Shown piece by piece: positions 1 to 6,718 of a stretch of 13,652 nt of DNA. The stretch is from assembly GCA_902783535.1 (NCBI GenBank), contig CACZRJ010000072.1, positions 1 to 13,652 on the forward strand, in the 5' to 3' direction. Each line of letters begins with the position of its first letter. Position 1 is the stretch's first letter. This stretch comes from an uncultured Ruminococcus sp. GTDB lineage: Bacteria > Bacillota > Clostridia > Oscillospirales > CAG-382. The notes below the pieces were generated by a model. It did no database searches and was not told where the DNA came from. It saw only the letters and a program-made list of their open reading frames with translations. The translations under genes were made by a program, and so were the position numbers.

Positions 1-1132
1 AATACGGAATCTGCTCTTCATGCCAGTAAAAGCCTTTCAGTTCGAGCGATTTGAACGCGTCGCCGCTCATCAGGCCGATCATCTTGTTCATGTAGCCTTG
101 AATGATGGTCAGTTTGCTGTCGAGGTTGAACGGCGTAAGATCGTCGAATTCCGTAAATTCCTCGACGCTGTCCGGAAGCTTCGGTATCGCCAGAAAGACA
201 GGGTACCTGTAGTCAGCGGGAAGCCCGATCTGCGAAGCATATTTGGCGACGACTCTGTCAAGCGCCGTCAGATTCATTCCGGAAATCTCGCCGAACATCT
301 CTTCTATGTATCTGTCCCAGCCCGAAGGGGATGTGAAGTCATAATTTGACGCACCGGACGGAAGGAAAAGCATTCCGTCGTACATCGTGTCGACGGGATT
401 TCCTTCCGCATCGACGTAAGCGAAATACGGCAGAAGTTCCTTCTCGCTGTAATTCCCGACGGTATACATCAGACAGATGTTTCCGATGCCGTCAACAGGC
501 TTCGCAATCCCGGCGTCTTCGGCTTTTTTGTCCGCGCCGGCGGATTTCGCAGACGCGGGATCTTTGCTGCCGTAAACGGTGATCTCGTCCATGTACAGGA
601 ATACGTCGCTCGCAAGCGCGACACGGACATATCTTGCACGGTACGGTTCGGGAAGCTTGACGTCCGCCGTCACAAAATCGACGACGGAGGAGCGAACGAG
701 AGCGGAATTGTCAAACGACGCGACGGTACCGAAGTTTTCTCCGTCTTCCGAGACGGCAACAGAGCCGTATCTCGGGCAATAGATACCGGCGGCTTTCTGA
801 TGGAGGGCGTGGACCTCGACGCGGTCGACAGCGCATACGTTCTCGAGATCGATCGTCACGTAAAGAACTGTTCCGCGGTAGAAGGTCGCGAGCGCCTTGT
901 CGGCATAGGACTTCTGAGACGCAAAAATACCGTCCGTCAATTTCTTTTCCGCACGGTACTTTTTATTCGGAAACGCGTTGTCGATCGGGCTTTCGTAAGA
1001 AATCCCGTAAGTTTTTCCGACAGAAAGGTTTTCCGATTCTGCGGAAGCGAAAAAAGCAGCCGGAGCGGAAGCGGCAAAGACAGTCATGATGATCACCAGT
1101 GCGCAGAGCGCTCTTCTCAAAAATCGGTTCAT
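1..1132 (-). CDS. Secreted DUF4855-domain protein with discoidin-like N-terminal domain (C-terminus off window)
   Basis: The reading frame is open from ATG at 1132 down to the left window edge (377 codons visible), so the C-terminus is missing. Residues 1-31 form a signal peptide: basic MNRFLRR, a hydrophobic core, then small residues ending about FFASA, so export is likely. Residues about 45-188 look like a discoidin/F5-8 type C-like beta-sandwich, ending in the typical ARYVRV...DEITVYGS pattern; such domains often bind carbohydrate. An Ala/Lys/Asp linker (191-212) follows, then a DUF4855-like segment from about residue 217 (NICLMYT) to the edge, including the typical GFYWHEEQIPY. The substrate of DUF4855 proteins is not known to me; a cell-wall or polysaccharide role is inference. 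The ribosome site is weak (AGG 7 nt before ATG). It has its own promoter and a leader with hairpins, so it is probably a separate unit from the aminotransferase gene upstream. Confidence 0.85.
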   Translation of the reverse strand, partial: MNRFLRRALCALVIIMTVFAASAPAAFFASAESENLSVGKTYGISYESPIDNAFPNKKYRAEKKLTDGIFASQKSYADKALATFYRGTVLYVTIDLENVCAVDRVEVHALHQKAAGIYCPRYGSVAVSEDGENFGTVASFDNSALVRSSVVDFVTADVKLPEPYRARYVRVALASDVFLYMDEITVYGSKDPASAKSAGADKKAEDAGIAKPVDGIGNICLMYTVGNYSEKELLPYFAYVDAEGNPVDTMYDGMLFLPSGASNYDFTSPSGWDRYIEEMFGEISGMNLTALDRVVAKYASQIGLPADYRYPVFLAIPKLPDSVEEFTEFDDLTPFNLDSKLTIIQGYMNKMIGLMSGDAFKSLELKGFYWHEEQIPY

Positions 1133-1219
1133 AATAGTACCTGCAGTACGGACGTCAGCCCAGGACGTTCCACATGTCCGTCAGAAGGCCGTAAGCCTTG
1201 CTGATTGCCAATTCAACTT
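1133..1219 (-). other. Structured 5' leader of the DUF4855 gene
   Basis: About 87 nt lie between the predicted transcription start (near 1219) and the ATG at 1132. Two inverted repeats can be read. At 1182-1203 CAG-C-AAGGC pairs with GCCTT-CTG around a UUACG loop (8 bp, one bulge). At 1148-1181 ACGGAC pairs with GTCCGT around a 22-nt inner segment that itself contains GGAC/GTCC repeats. A six-codon frame (MWNVLG, stop just before the start region) lies in the second element. I compared it by eye with c-di-GMP, fluoride, THF, preQ1 and guanidine-II consensus patterns and found no convincing match. It may be a protein-binding or translation-controlling leader, or simple structure. Confidence 0.35.
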
Positions 1220-1225
1220 ATCTTT

Positions 1226-1254
1226 ATAATACCACTTACGGGAAATAAAAACAA
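1226..1254 (-). promoter_or_regulatory. Sigma-A-like promoter of the DUF4855 gene
   Basis: Read on the minus strand: -35 TTGTTT (1249-1254), 17-bp spacer, -10 TATTAT (1226-1231). Spacing is ideal and the region is AT-rich against its surroundings. It lies 51 bp past the stop of the aminotransferase gene. The rest of the 172-bp intergenic stretch (1133-1304) holds the leader and a weak imperfect hairpin at 1265-1292 that could attenuate readthrough from the upstream operon. Confidence 0.65.
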
Positions 1255-1304
1255 CGAGCATAAAGCACTAAACTGAAGCTTTGATTTTGTGCATTTTGAA
1301 CTTT

Positions 1305-2567
1305 TCAATGCAAAGCGGATGGACAGATTTCGCAGATGGCAAGCTTGATGCAGCAGCAAAGGAGCGGCGCCGCCTCGGCCAGCACGTTCAGCGACGGATA
1401 GGACGGTGCGATTCTGAGAATATTGTCGTCAGGATTGTTTCGATACGGGAACGGCGCGCCGGCGTCCGTGATCTTCAGGCCGGCTTCCGCAGCAAGTTCA
1501 ACAACGCGCGTCGCGGTCCCTTTTGGAAGGGTCATGCAGATGAAGTATCCCCCGTTCGGCTTCGTCCAGCTCACGCCTTCGATCATTCCGAGTTCCTTTT
1601 CGAATACGGAATACAGAAGCTGGAACTTCGGATGAAGGATAGACCTGTGGACGTCCATCTGCTTCCGGATATCATCAGCGGACCTGAAAACAAGAGAATG
1701 CCTGAGCTGGTTCAGCTTGTCGTGTCCGATCGTCTGAATCTTCATTTCTTCCAGTATCCGGCGGACATTGCCCGCGCTGGAAGCCATGCAGGAGATCCCT
1801 GCGCCGGAGTAAGTGATCTTGGAAGTAGACATGAATTCGATGAACATGTCTTCGTTGCCGTATTTCTCGGCTTCCCGGAAAATGTTCAGAAGACGGTCCG
1901 GCGTGTCCGTCAGATCGTGAATGATATATGCGTTGTCCCAGAAGACGCGGAAGTCTTCCGCAGCCGGCTTCATCCTTGCAAAGCGGCGGACGACCTCGTC
2001 AGAATAGGTGATGCCTGTCGGATTTGAATACTTCGGAACACACCAGATGCCTTTGATGGTAGGATCCCCTGCGGCAAGGCTTTCGACGATATCCATATCC
2101 GGACCGTCGACGTTCATGGGAACGTTGATCATATGAATCCCGAAGAATTCGCAGATGGAGAAGTGCCTGTCGTATCCCGGCACAGGGCATAGGAAGGAGA
2201 TCCTGTCGTATTTTCCCCACGGCTTGCAGCCGTCCTTGACGCCGTGAAGCATGGCGCGCGCAAGCGTATCGTACATGAGGTTCAGCGAGGAATTCCCGCC
2301 GACGATCACCTGTTCCATCGGAAGATCGAGCACTTCCCCGAACAGACGGCGCATCTCATTCAGACCCTCCAGACCGCCGTAGTTGCGGCAGTCCGTTCCC
2401 GTCTCGGAGAAGCACTGATCGTTCCGCGTGACGACGTTCAAAAGCGCGGAAAGCGTCTCCAGCTGTTCCGGAGACGGCTTTCCTCTCGACATGTCGAGTT
2501 TGCTGTTGCGCGCTTTATAAAACTCGTATGATTTTTTCAGTGACTCATGATCAAGTCTTTCAGACAT
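1305..2567 (-). CDS. Aspartate aminotransferase, subgroup Ic (PF12897-type, PLP-dependent)
   Basis: A 420-residue PLP enzyme of fold type I, the usual length for this family. It is expected to transfer the amino group between aspartate and 2-oxoglutarate in the cytoplasm. Visible features: SRGKPSPEQ (27-35) and YGGLEGL (63-69) near the N-terminus, the cofactor segment VGGNSSLNLMYD (89-100), NPTG at 182-185, DNAY at 211-214, the Schiff-base lysine K250 in STSKITYSGAG, and the carboxylate-binding arginine R385 in ILRIAPS. The family resembles the mycobacterial/corynebacterial AspT-type enzymes rather than classical AspB. The C-terminus is cysteine-rich (CCC at 404-406, then C412 and C415). The start ATG lies 13 nt after the asnS stop; an AAAGG ribosome site overlaps the asnS end, so the two genes are co-transcribed. 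Alternative transaminase specificity cannot be excluded. Confidence 0.9.
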   Translation of the reverse strand: MSERLDHESLKKSYEFYKARNSKLDMSRGKPSPEQLETLSALLNVVTRNDQCFSETGTDCRNYGGLEGLNEMRRLFGEVLDLPMEQVIVGGNSSLNLMYDTLARAMLHGVKDGCKPWGKYDRISFLCPVPGYDRHFSICEFFGIHMINVPMNVDGPDMDIVESLAAGDPTIKGIWCVPKYSNPTGITYSDEVVRRFARMKPAAEDFRVFWDNAYIIHDLTDTPDRLLNIFREAEKYGNEDMFIEFMSTSKITYSGAGISCMASSAGNVRRILEEMKIQTIGHDKLNQLRHSLVFRSADDIRKQMDVHRSILHPKFQLLYSVFEKELGMIEGVSWTKPNGGYFICMTLPKGTATRVVELAAEAGLKITDAGAPFPYRNNPDDNILRIAPSYPSLNVLAEAAPLLCCCIKLAICEICPSALH

Positions 2568-2580
2568 TGCAGCGGCCTTT

Positions 2581-3987
2581 CTACATTTCAGCCGAGCCGG
2601 TCGTGCGCGGAAACGCTTCGACGTCCCGGATGTTTGAGATTCCCGTCAGATACATGATCAGCCTTTCGAAGCCGAGTCCGTATCCGGCATGCTTCACGCC
2701 GCCGTAGCGGCGCAGATCGAGATACCACTTGTAGTCTTCCATTTTCATCCCGATCTGATTCATCCGTTCCTCCAGGACGTCCAGACGTTCCTCGCGCTGG
2801 GATCCTCCGATGAGCTCCCCGATACCGGGAACGAGCATATCCGCTGCGGCAACGGTTTTGCCGTCGTCGTTCAGACGCATGTAGAATGCTTTGATCTCTT
2901 TCGGGTAATCGGTGATGAAAACGGGTTTTTCGAAGATGTTTTCCGTCAGATAACGCTCGTGCTCCGTCTGCAGGTCGCAGCCCCATTCCACGGGATACTC
3001 GAATTTCTGTCCGCTCTGCTTCAGAAGCGAGATGGCTTCCGTATATGAGCACCGGGCAAACGGAGAATCAGCGACGAAAGACAGGCGTTCCTTCAGATTC
3101 TTGTCAATGAACTGGCTGAAGAACGCGATCTCTTCCGGGCAGTTCTCAAGCACATTCCGGATGACGTATCTCGTCATGTCTTCGGCCAGGTCCATGTCGT
3201 CGTCCAGATCGGCAAATGCGATCTCCGGCTCGATCATCCAGAATTCGGCCGCATGACGGGGCGTGTAGGATTCTTCCGCGCGGAAGGTCGGACCGAACGT
3301 ATATACGTTGGAATATGCCAGAGCGAAGCATTCCGCCTCCAGCTGACCGGACACCGTCAGATTGGTCGCTTTTCCGAAGAAATCCTTGGAAAAATCGACC
3401 TTTCCGTCATCCGTGAGCGGAGGATCCAGCGGGTCCAGCCTCGTGACGCGGAACATGTTCCCTGCTCCTTCCGCGTCGCTCGCGGTAATGAGCGGCGTGT
3501 TGACGTAAATGAATCCGCGCTCCGCAAAGAACTGATGGATCGCCTGGGCGGCGACGGAGCGAACGCGGAATACGGCATTGAATGTGTTTGAACGCGGACG
3601 CAGATGCGCGATCGTCCTGAGGTACTCGAACGAGTGGCGCTTCGGCTGAAGCGGATAGTCCGGCGTGGACTGTCCGGCGATCTCGATGGACGCGGCTTTC
3701 AGTTCGAACGGCTGCTTCGCGCCGGGCGTCAGAACGAGCGTGCCCTGTACGATGAATGCGGCGCCGATATTCTGCTTCGCGACCGTCTTGTAATTTTCCA
3801 GATTCTGTTCTTCAAAAACGATCTGAAGATTCTTGAAATATGTTCCGTCGTTCAGATCGATGAACCCGAACGCGTTCGATGACCGGATGTTTCTGGCCCA
3901 GCCTCCGACGAGAATGGTCTTTCCGTCAAAGGCGGGCGCGTCTTCATAGATCGTCCGTATGTTTGTCAGGCTTTTCTTCAGTGACAT
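2581..3987 (-). CDS. asnS: Asparaginyl-tRNA synthetase
   Basis: A 468-residue class IIb aminoacyl-tRNA synthetase that charges tRNA-Asn with asparagine in the cytoplasm. The N-terminal OB-fold anticodon-binding domain (about 20-110) carries VGGWARNIRSS and FIDLNDGTYFKNLQIV. The catalytic domain starts with RTIAHLRPRSNTF (124-136). Motif 2 is FGPTFRAEESYTPRHAAEF (231-249) and motif 3 is GYGLGFERLIMY (435-446) with the ATP-binding arginine R442. The segment AADMLVPGIGELIGGSQRE (381-399) and the end FPRTTGSAEM match AsnRS rather than AspRS. The start has a strong GAGGAGG site 7 nt upstream. That site lies inside the 3' end of the preceding membrane-protein gene: the two coding regions overlap by 44 bp in different frames, so translation of asnS is probably linked to that gene. 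No T-box leader is present upstream of the operon. Confidence 0.97.
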   Translation of the reverse strand: MSLKKSLTNIRTIYEDAPAFDGKTILVGGWARNIRSSNAFGFIDLNDGTYFKNLQIVFEEQNLENYKTVAKQNIGAAFIVQGTLVLTPGAKQPFELKAASIEIAGQSTPDYPLQPKRHSFEYLRTIAHLRPRSNTFNAVFRVRSVAAQAIHQFFAERGFIYVNTPLITASDAEGAGNMFRVTRLDPLDPPLTDDGKVDFSKDFFGKATNLTVSGQLEAECFALAYSNVYTFGPTFRAEESYTPRHAAEFWMIEPEIAFADLDDDMDLAEDMTRYVIRNVLENCPEEIAFFSQFIDKNLKERLSFVADSPFARCSYTEAISLLKQSGQKFEYPVEWGCDLQTEHERYLTENIFEKPVFITDYPKEIKAFYMRLNDDGKTVAAADMLVPGIGELIGGSQREERLDVLEERMNQIGMKMEDYKWYLDLRRYGGVKHAGYGLGFERLIMYLTGISNIRDVEAFPRTTGSAEM

Positions 3988-4711
3988 TTGTCTGCCTCCT
4001 CACGTATGTTGCATTTTTCGGTATTTCTTTTTTCTCTATGATCTGAAGGTGCTCTTCTTTGAGCTCCTCCAGCTGTTTATTTCTTTCCGCGATTCCCGCG
4101 ATTTCGCCTTTGTGTCTGCCCTTCTTCACGATCGCATAGGATGCGAAGGCAAAGCCGATCTCGAAGATGACCATCAGCCACCAGAAGTAGACGGTCAGAT
4201 AAAGGATCTCGACGCGTCCTTCCAGCACGGTGTCGAATACGTCGTACGGATTGAAGATCCTGAGGACGGCCGCGACGGATCCGCCGAGGAACCATGACGG
4301 AAGCACGTTCCAGAAAAAATAGACTGCGATGACTTCAAATACGGCGTACCCCGCCAGAAAATGAAGAAAATTTCTGGATTCCCGCGTCGTGTCTTTTTTC
4401 CGGAATCCCTGCCTGAACCCGAACCATTTCGCCGCAAAGTAGCGGAGAAGGATCATCAAACCCGCAGTGATCAGTCCGTAAAGAGGATAAACGACATAAA
4501 AATTCCGGGACATGTCCTTGGTGTGCGTCAGCGAGTCCGGCGGAACGATCCATCCGAACACGGTACCGATCGCTTCGGCGATCAGGAACGGAACGAACAG
4601 GACGACAAACATGAAGAAAATGTTCACGATCCAGACCGACGCCGTCTGTTTTTCTTCCGGAATCGTCTCTGTCCTGTCTTTATTTAATTCTTCTCCCCAG
4701 TTATTCTGCAT
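3944..4711 (-). CDS. Hypothetical multi-pass membrane protein, second gene of the asnS operon
   Basis: I do not recognise the family. The 255-residue protein has a charged N-terminal tail (1-24) and about four membrane segments: 26-55 (IFFMFVVLFVPFLIAEAIG), 70-93, 114-137 and 168-194. The last is rich in Trp/Phe/Tyr. From about 197 the protein is hydrophilic with a short predicted coiled coil (about 205-228, NKQLEELKEEHLQIIEKKE) and a charged tail. No catalytic motif, signal peptidase site or transporter signature is seen. The start ATG has an AAGGTGA site 5 nt upstream and lies 9 nt after the stop of the DUF1836 gene, while its end overlaps asnS by 44 bp, so it is certainly in the same transcript. 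The function of a membrane protein between a regulator and a tRNA synthetase is unclear; it may only share expression. Confidence 0.8.
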   Translation of the reverse strand: MQNNWGEELNKDRTETIPEEKQTASVWIVNIFFMFVVLFVPFLIAEAIGTVFGWIVPPDSLTHTKDMSRNFYVVYPLYGLITAGLMILLRYFAAKWFGFRQGFRKKDTTRESRNFLHFLAGYAVFEVIAVYFFWNVLPSWFLGGSVAAVLRIFNPYDVFDTVLEGRVEILYLTVYFWWLMVIFEIGFAFASYAIVKKGRHKGEIAGIAERNKQLEELKEEHLQIIEKKEIPKNATYVRRQTNVTEEKPDKHTDDL

Positions 4712-4720
4712 GATTTCACC

Positions 4721-5311
4721 TTACGAGCCGGAAAAATCCGGATCGTTCCATGAAGAGATCGTCTCTCCGCATTTTTCCTGCAGTCTGGATGCGGACCCGG
4801 CGTAGAACATGACCGTCAGAACATCGATCAGCCTGTTGCGGCTGCCGGGAACGGGTTCGCTGTAGGACCTGGTGATGCGGTCGATAACGGAGCGCAGTCT
4901 TCCGTCGTCAGGGATCGATCCGTTTCCCGCAGCGTCTTCCTCCAGCGCGAGCACGGTATTCACATAGTAGTTGTAAAGACCGGAGTCTCTGATCAGATCG
5001 TCGCTTTCGTCGTTCAGATGCCCGTTGATATGCGCGAGAAGCTTTGAAATGGTGTCGATCTTCAGGCTCTGTCTGAGAAGATTGATCAGAACGATCCTGC
5101 AGAACTGGTCGCGGCTGTATTTCTTATGGACGGGCGGCGTCAGAAAACCCCGCCTCACCCAGTTCTGCACCTCATACGGAGCAAGTCCGGTCATGCTGCA
5201 GATCTGAGATAGATAAAGCCCGCCGGAAAGATACAGGGTGTCCAGAAATGCGGACGCCATATTCTGTTTCGGCTCTCCAGCGGCGACATTCAACCCGGGC
5301 AATCTGTTCAC
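4721..5311 (-). CDS. DUF1836 (MerR-like winged-helix) transcriptional regulator
   Basis: A 196-residue protein of the DUF1836 family (PF08876), small putative DNA-binding proteins of Bacillota. A helix-turn-helix of MerR type covers about residues 33-57 (LSQICSMTGLAPYEVQNWV followed by RRGFL), with the wing and helix YSRDQFCRIVLINLLRQSL (65-83), then the typical SKLLAHINGHLND (89-101). The C-terminal half is mainly helical and may be the dimer or sensor part; no ligand motif is visible. The start is GTG at 5311: AAGGAG sits exactly 6 nt upstream and no in-frame ATG fits better. It is the first gene of the operon DUF1836 - membrane protein - asnS - aminotransferase. A palindrome lies in its own promoter, so autoregulation is a reasonable inference, not shown. 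Confidence 0.88.
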   Translation of the reverse strand: MNRLPGLNVAAGEPKQNMASAFLDTLYLSGGLYLSQICSMTGLAPYEVQNWVRRGFLTPPVHKKYSRDQFCRIVLINLLRQSLKIDTISKLLAHINGHLNDESDDLIRDSGLYNYYVNTVLALEEDAAGNGSIPDDGRLRSVIDRITRSYSEPVPGSRNRLIDVLTVMFYAGSASRLQEKCGETISSWNDPDFSGS

Positions 5312-5323
5312 GGCTGACTCCTT
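5312..5323 (-). promoter_or_regulatory. Ribosome binding site that fixes the GTG start of the DUF1836 gene
   Basis: Minus-strand AAGGAG at 5318-5323 is followed by a 6-nt spacer and GTG at 5311. This spacing is optimal and decides for the GTG codon. The predicted leader from the transcription start is only about 24 nt, leaving no space for a riboswitch or T-box. Confidence 0.8.
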
Positions 5324-5341
5324 GCATTTTCGTTTTAAATG

Positions 5342-5370
5342 TTTATATCATACAATCAATTGATTGTCAA
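5342..5370 (-). promoter_or_regulatory. Strong promoter of the DUF1836-asnS-aminotransferase operon
   Basis: Minus strand: consensus -35 TTGACA (5365-5370), 17-bp spacer, -10 TATAAA (5342-5347). It is one of the best promoter matches in the window. The spacer is almost filled by a perfect palindrome (5352-5367) that also covers the last half of the -35 box, which suggests control by a dimeric DNA-binding protein. Confidence 0.85.
5352..5367. promoter_or_regulatory. Perfect 16-bp palindrome, candidate operator
   Basis: ACAATCAATTGATTGT is identical to its own reverse complement. It begins inside the -35 element and ends 4 bp before the -10 of the operon promoter. The position between -35 and -10 is where MerR-family proteins bind, and the first gene of the operon encodes a MerR-like DUF1836 protein. 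However, the 17-bp spacer is normal rather than the 19-20 bp seen in classical MerR-activated promoters, so simple repression would be more likely than twisting activation. The link between protein and site is inference. Confidence 0.6.
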
Positions 5371-5467
5371 GACCGCGGAATGCGCATTTTCAGAAAAGCA
5401 AGACCGGCAGCGTTCCGCTGCCGGAAAAGAGGGGCCGTTGGCATCAAGAAACGTAAAATGCGCGGTC
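5371..5467. repeat. Long imperfect inverted repeat enclosing the terminator
   Basis: The 13-nt arm AAAATGCGCGGTC (5455-5467) is the reverse complement of GACCG plus CGCATTTT (5371-5375 and 5383-5390), with a 7-nt bulge on the left arm. It encloses the terminator hairpin at 5404-5424. The right arm is the end of the lipoprotein coding region; the left arm directly abuts the -35 box of the next operon. It may stabilise the 3' end of the lipoprotein mRNA. Confidence 0.5.
5404..5424 (-). terminator. Rho-independent terminator of the gmk-like/lipoprotein unit
   Basis: Minus strand reads CCGGCAGCG-GAA-CGCTGCCGG, a perfect 9-bp GC-rich stem with a 3-nt loop, followed by TCTTGCTTTTC, an interrupted U-rich tract. 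It lies 19 bp after the lipoprotein stop codon and about 35 bp before the next promoter, so it separates the two operons. The U tract is imperfect, so some readthrough is possible. Confidence 0.75.
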
Positions 5468-6700
5468 CGGAAATGCATATACGGCAGACCGGTGAGAGTA
5501 AACGGCAGGATACCCGGAAGCGATGTCCGGGATTTTTCCGGCCGATGAACCGTCGTCAAGGTCGAAAATGCAAGTCTCTCCGGAAGACATTTCCGCCGCC
5601 ATGAAGTGCCCGAACAAAGTACATTCTTTCACATCGGATTCGAAAGTGAACCTGCCGGATTCTGCAGCGATCCCCGTTCCGTCGGAACGGACAGCGCAAA
5701 AGCAGCATTCCGTGTCTTTGTCGCTTTCGTACGCTGCGACAAAGGATCCGTCGGCGGAAAACGTCCAGTAAGACCTGTTTCCGAAATCTGCAAGGACGGT
5801 TTTCGTCCCTGTTTTCAGGTCGATCGATTCCAGCCGGTCGTATTCATAGTCGTCATCCGTATCGGATTTGCAGAGCAGGTGGTCGGAGAAAAATGTCAGC
5901 GGATAGCATTCTGCGAGTTCCGTCTCCCCTGAGAAGGAATAGATCTTCTCCCCGCTCTTGTTTATGACTGCGTAGTCCCGGTCGTCTCCGTGCTTCAGCG
6001 ACAGGATCGCGTATCCGTCGCACTGCCGGACGATCCGCGGATACTCCACGGCTTTTTCCTTGTAGTAGAGGACCTTCGGCGAACTGTTTCCGTTTTCCGA
6101 ATACAGCAAGACGTACGGGCACGGATTTCCCGAAACCGCATCCTTGTCGTATTCGATCTCGAAACGGCCGCTGCGCAGATATTCGTCTCTGCTGAATTGA
6201 TATAGTTCGGGAACCTCTTCCGGAAGCGTCCAGTTGTTTTCCGAAGCAAGATATCTGTAAATCCTGCAGGAGATCACCGTCTCTTCCGAGGATTCGTCGT
6301 ATCCGTCGGCGATGACGACACATAAGTCCCCTTCGCGTGTAAAGTCGGACGAAATCAAAGCCGGAAGCGCAGTTTCAGCATTTATGTTGGAAATTATCCT
6401 TATCTTCTTGGCTTCCTCCCCGCCGAGTCTGATCTCGTATGCCAGTCCGAGTTCTTCCGGAAAATCTGCCACCTGAAAGGTCCTGACCGCAGACGCGTAC
6501 GGTTCTTCCGCTTCTGACGTCTGAGACGGTTCGGGATCGGTCGAAGAGAGACCGGGATCCGTGCTTTCCGGGCTTTCCGAAGAAAGAGAGGACGCGTCTC
6601 CGGAACTGACGATGTCCGGTTCGCTGCCGCAAGCGGAGAAACAGACTGCCGTCAGGCAGAGAAGCAAAGCAAATAAAAGGAAGAAACAAGTTTTTTTCAT
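5444..6700 (-). CDS. Putative lipoprotein with beta-propeller-like repeats
   Basis: A 418-residue exported lipoprotein of unrecognised family. Residues 1-23 are a lipoprotein signal peptide (KK, hydrophobic core, lipobox FSAC) with C24 as the lipid-attached cysteine. A low-complexity linker rich in Ser, Asp, Glu and Pro (about 26-68) would span the cell wall region. The rest is mostly short beta-strand segments; one stretch (YDRLESIDLKTGTKTVL, then FSADGSFVAAYESD) resembles a blade of WD40/TolB-type propellers, a pattern of fold rather than a proven homology. No catalytic triad or metal site is evident. The start ATG has AAGGAGG 8 nt upstream. The gene begins 18 nt after the guanylate-kinase-like gene, so both share the promoter at 7355-7382, and it ends at the terminator 5404-5424. 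Its role is unknown. Confidence 0.8.
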   Translation of the reverse strand: MKKTCFFLLFALLLCLTAVCFSACGSEPDIVSSGDASSLSSESPESTDPGLSSTDPEPSQTSEAEEPYASAVRTFQVADFPEELGLAYEIRLGGEEAKKIRIISNINAETALPALISSDFTREGDLCVVIADGYDESSEETVISCRIYRYLASENNWTLPEEVPELYQFSRDEYLRSGRFEIEYDKDAVSGNPCPYVLLYSENGNSSPKVLYYKEKAVEYPRIVRQCDGYAILSLKHGDDRDYAVINKSGEKIYSFSGETELAECYPLTFFSDHLLCKSDTDDDYEYDRLESIDLKTGTKTVLADFGNRSYWTFSADGSFVAAYESDKDTECCFCAVRSDGTGIAAESGRFTFESDVKECTLFGHFMAAEMSSGETCIFDLDDGSSAGKIPDIASGYPAVYSHRSAVYAFPDRAFYVS

Positions 6701-6718
6701 CGTCGGTTCCTCCTTCGC

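Noticed and set aside
1133..1219. Guanidine-II (mini-ykkC) or c-di-GMP riboswitch in the DUF4855 leader
   Set aside because: One hairpin has ACG in its loop, but the paired ACGR-loop hairpins of guanidine-II and the conserved GEMM core are not present.
1265..1292. Terminator after the aminotransferase gene
   Set aside because: Only GCAC/GTGC plus a few A-T pairs with mismatches, and the following T run is interrupted; too weak to call, though some attenuation is possible.
1281..2027. 248-codon plus-strand frame opposite the aminotransferase
   Set aside because: Complementary-frame shadow of a clear PLP enzyme; it begins at TTG without a ribosome site.
5312..5341. T-box leader in front of the asnS operon
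   Set aside because: The distance from predicted transcription start to GTG is about 24 nt, far too short for a T-box, and no T-box consensus is seen.
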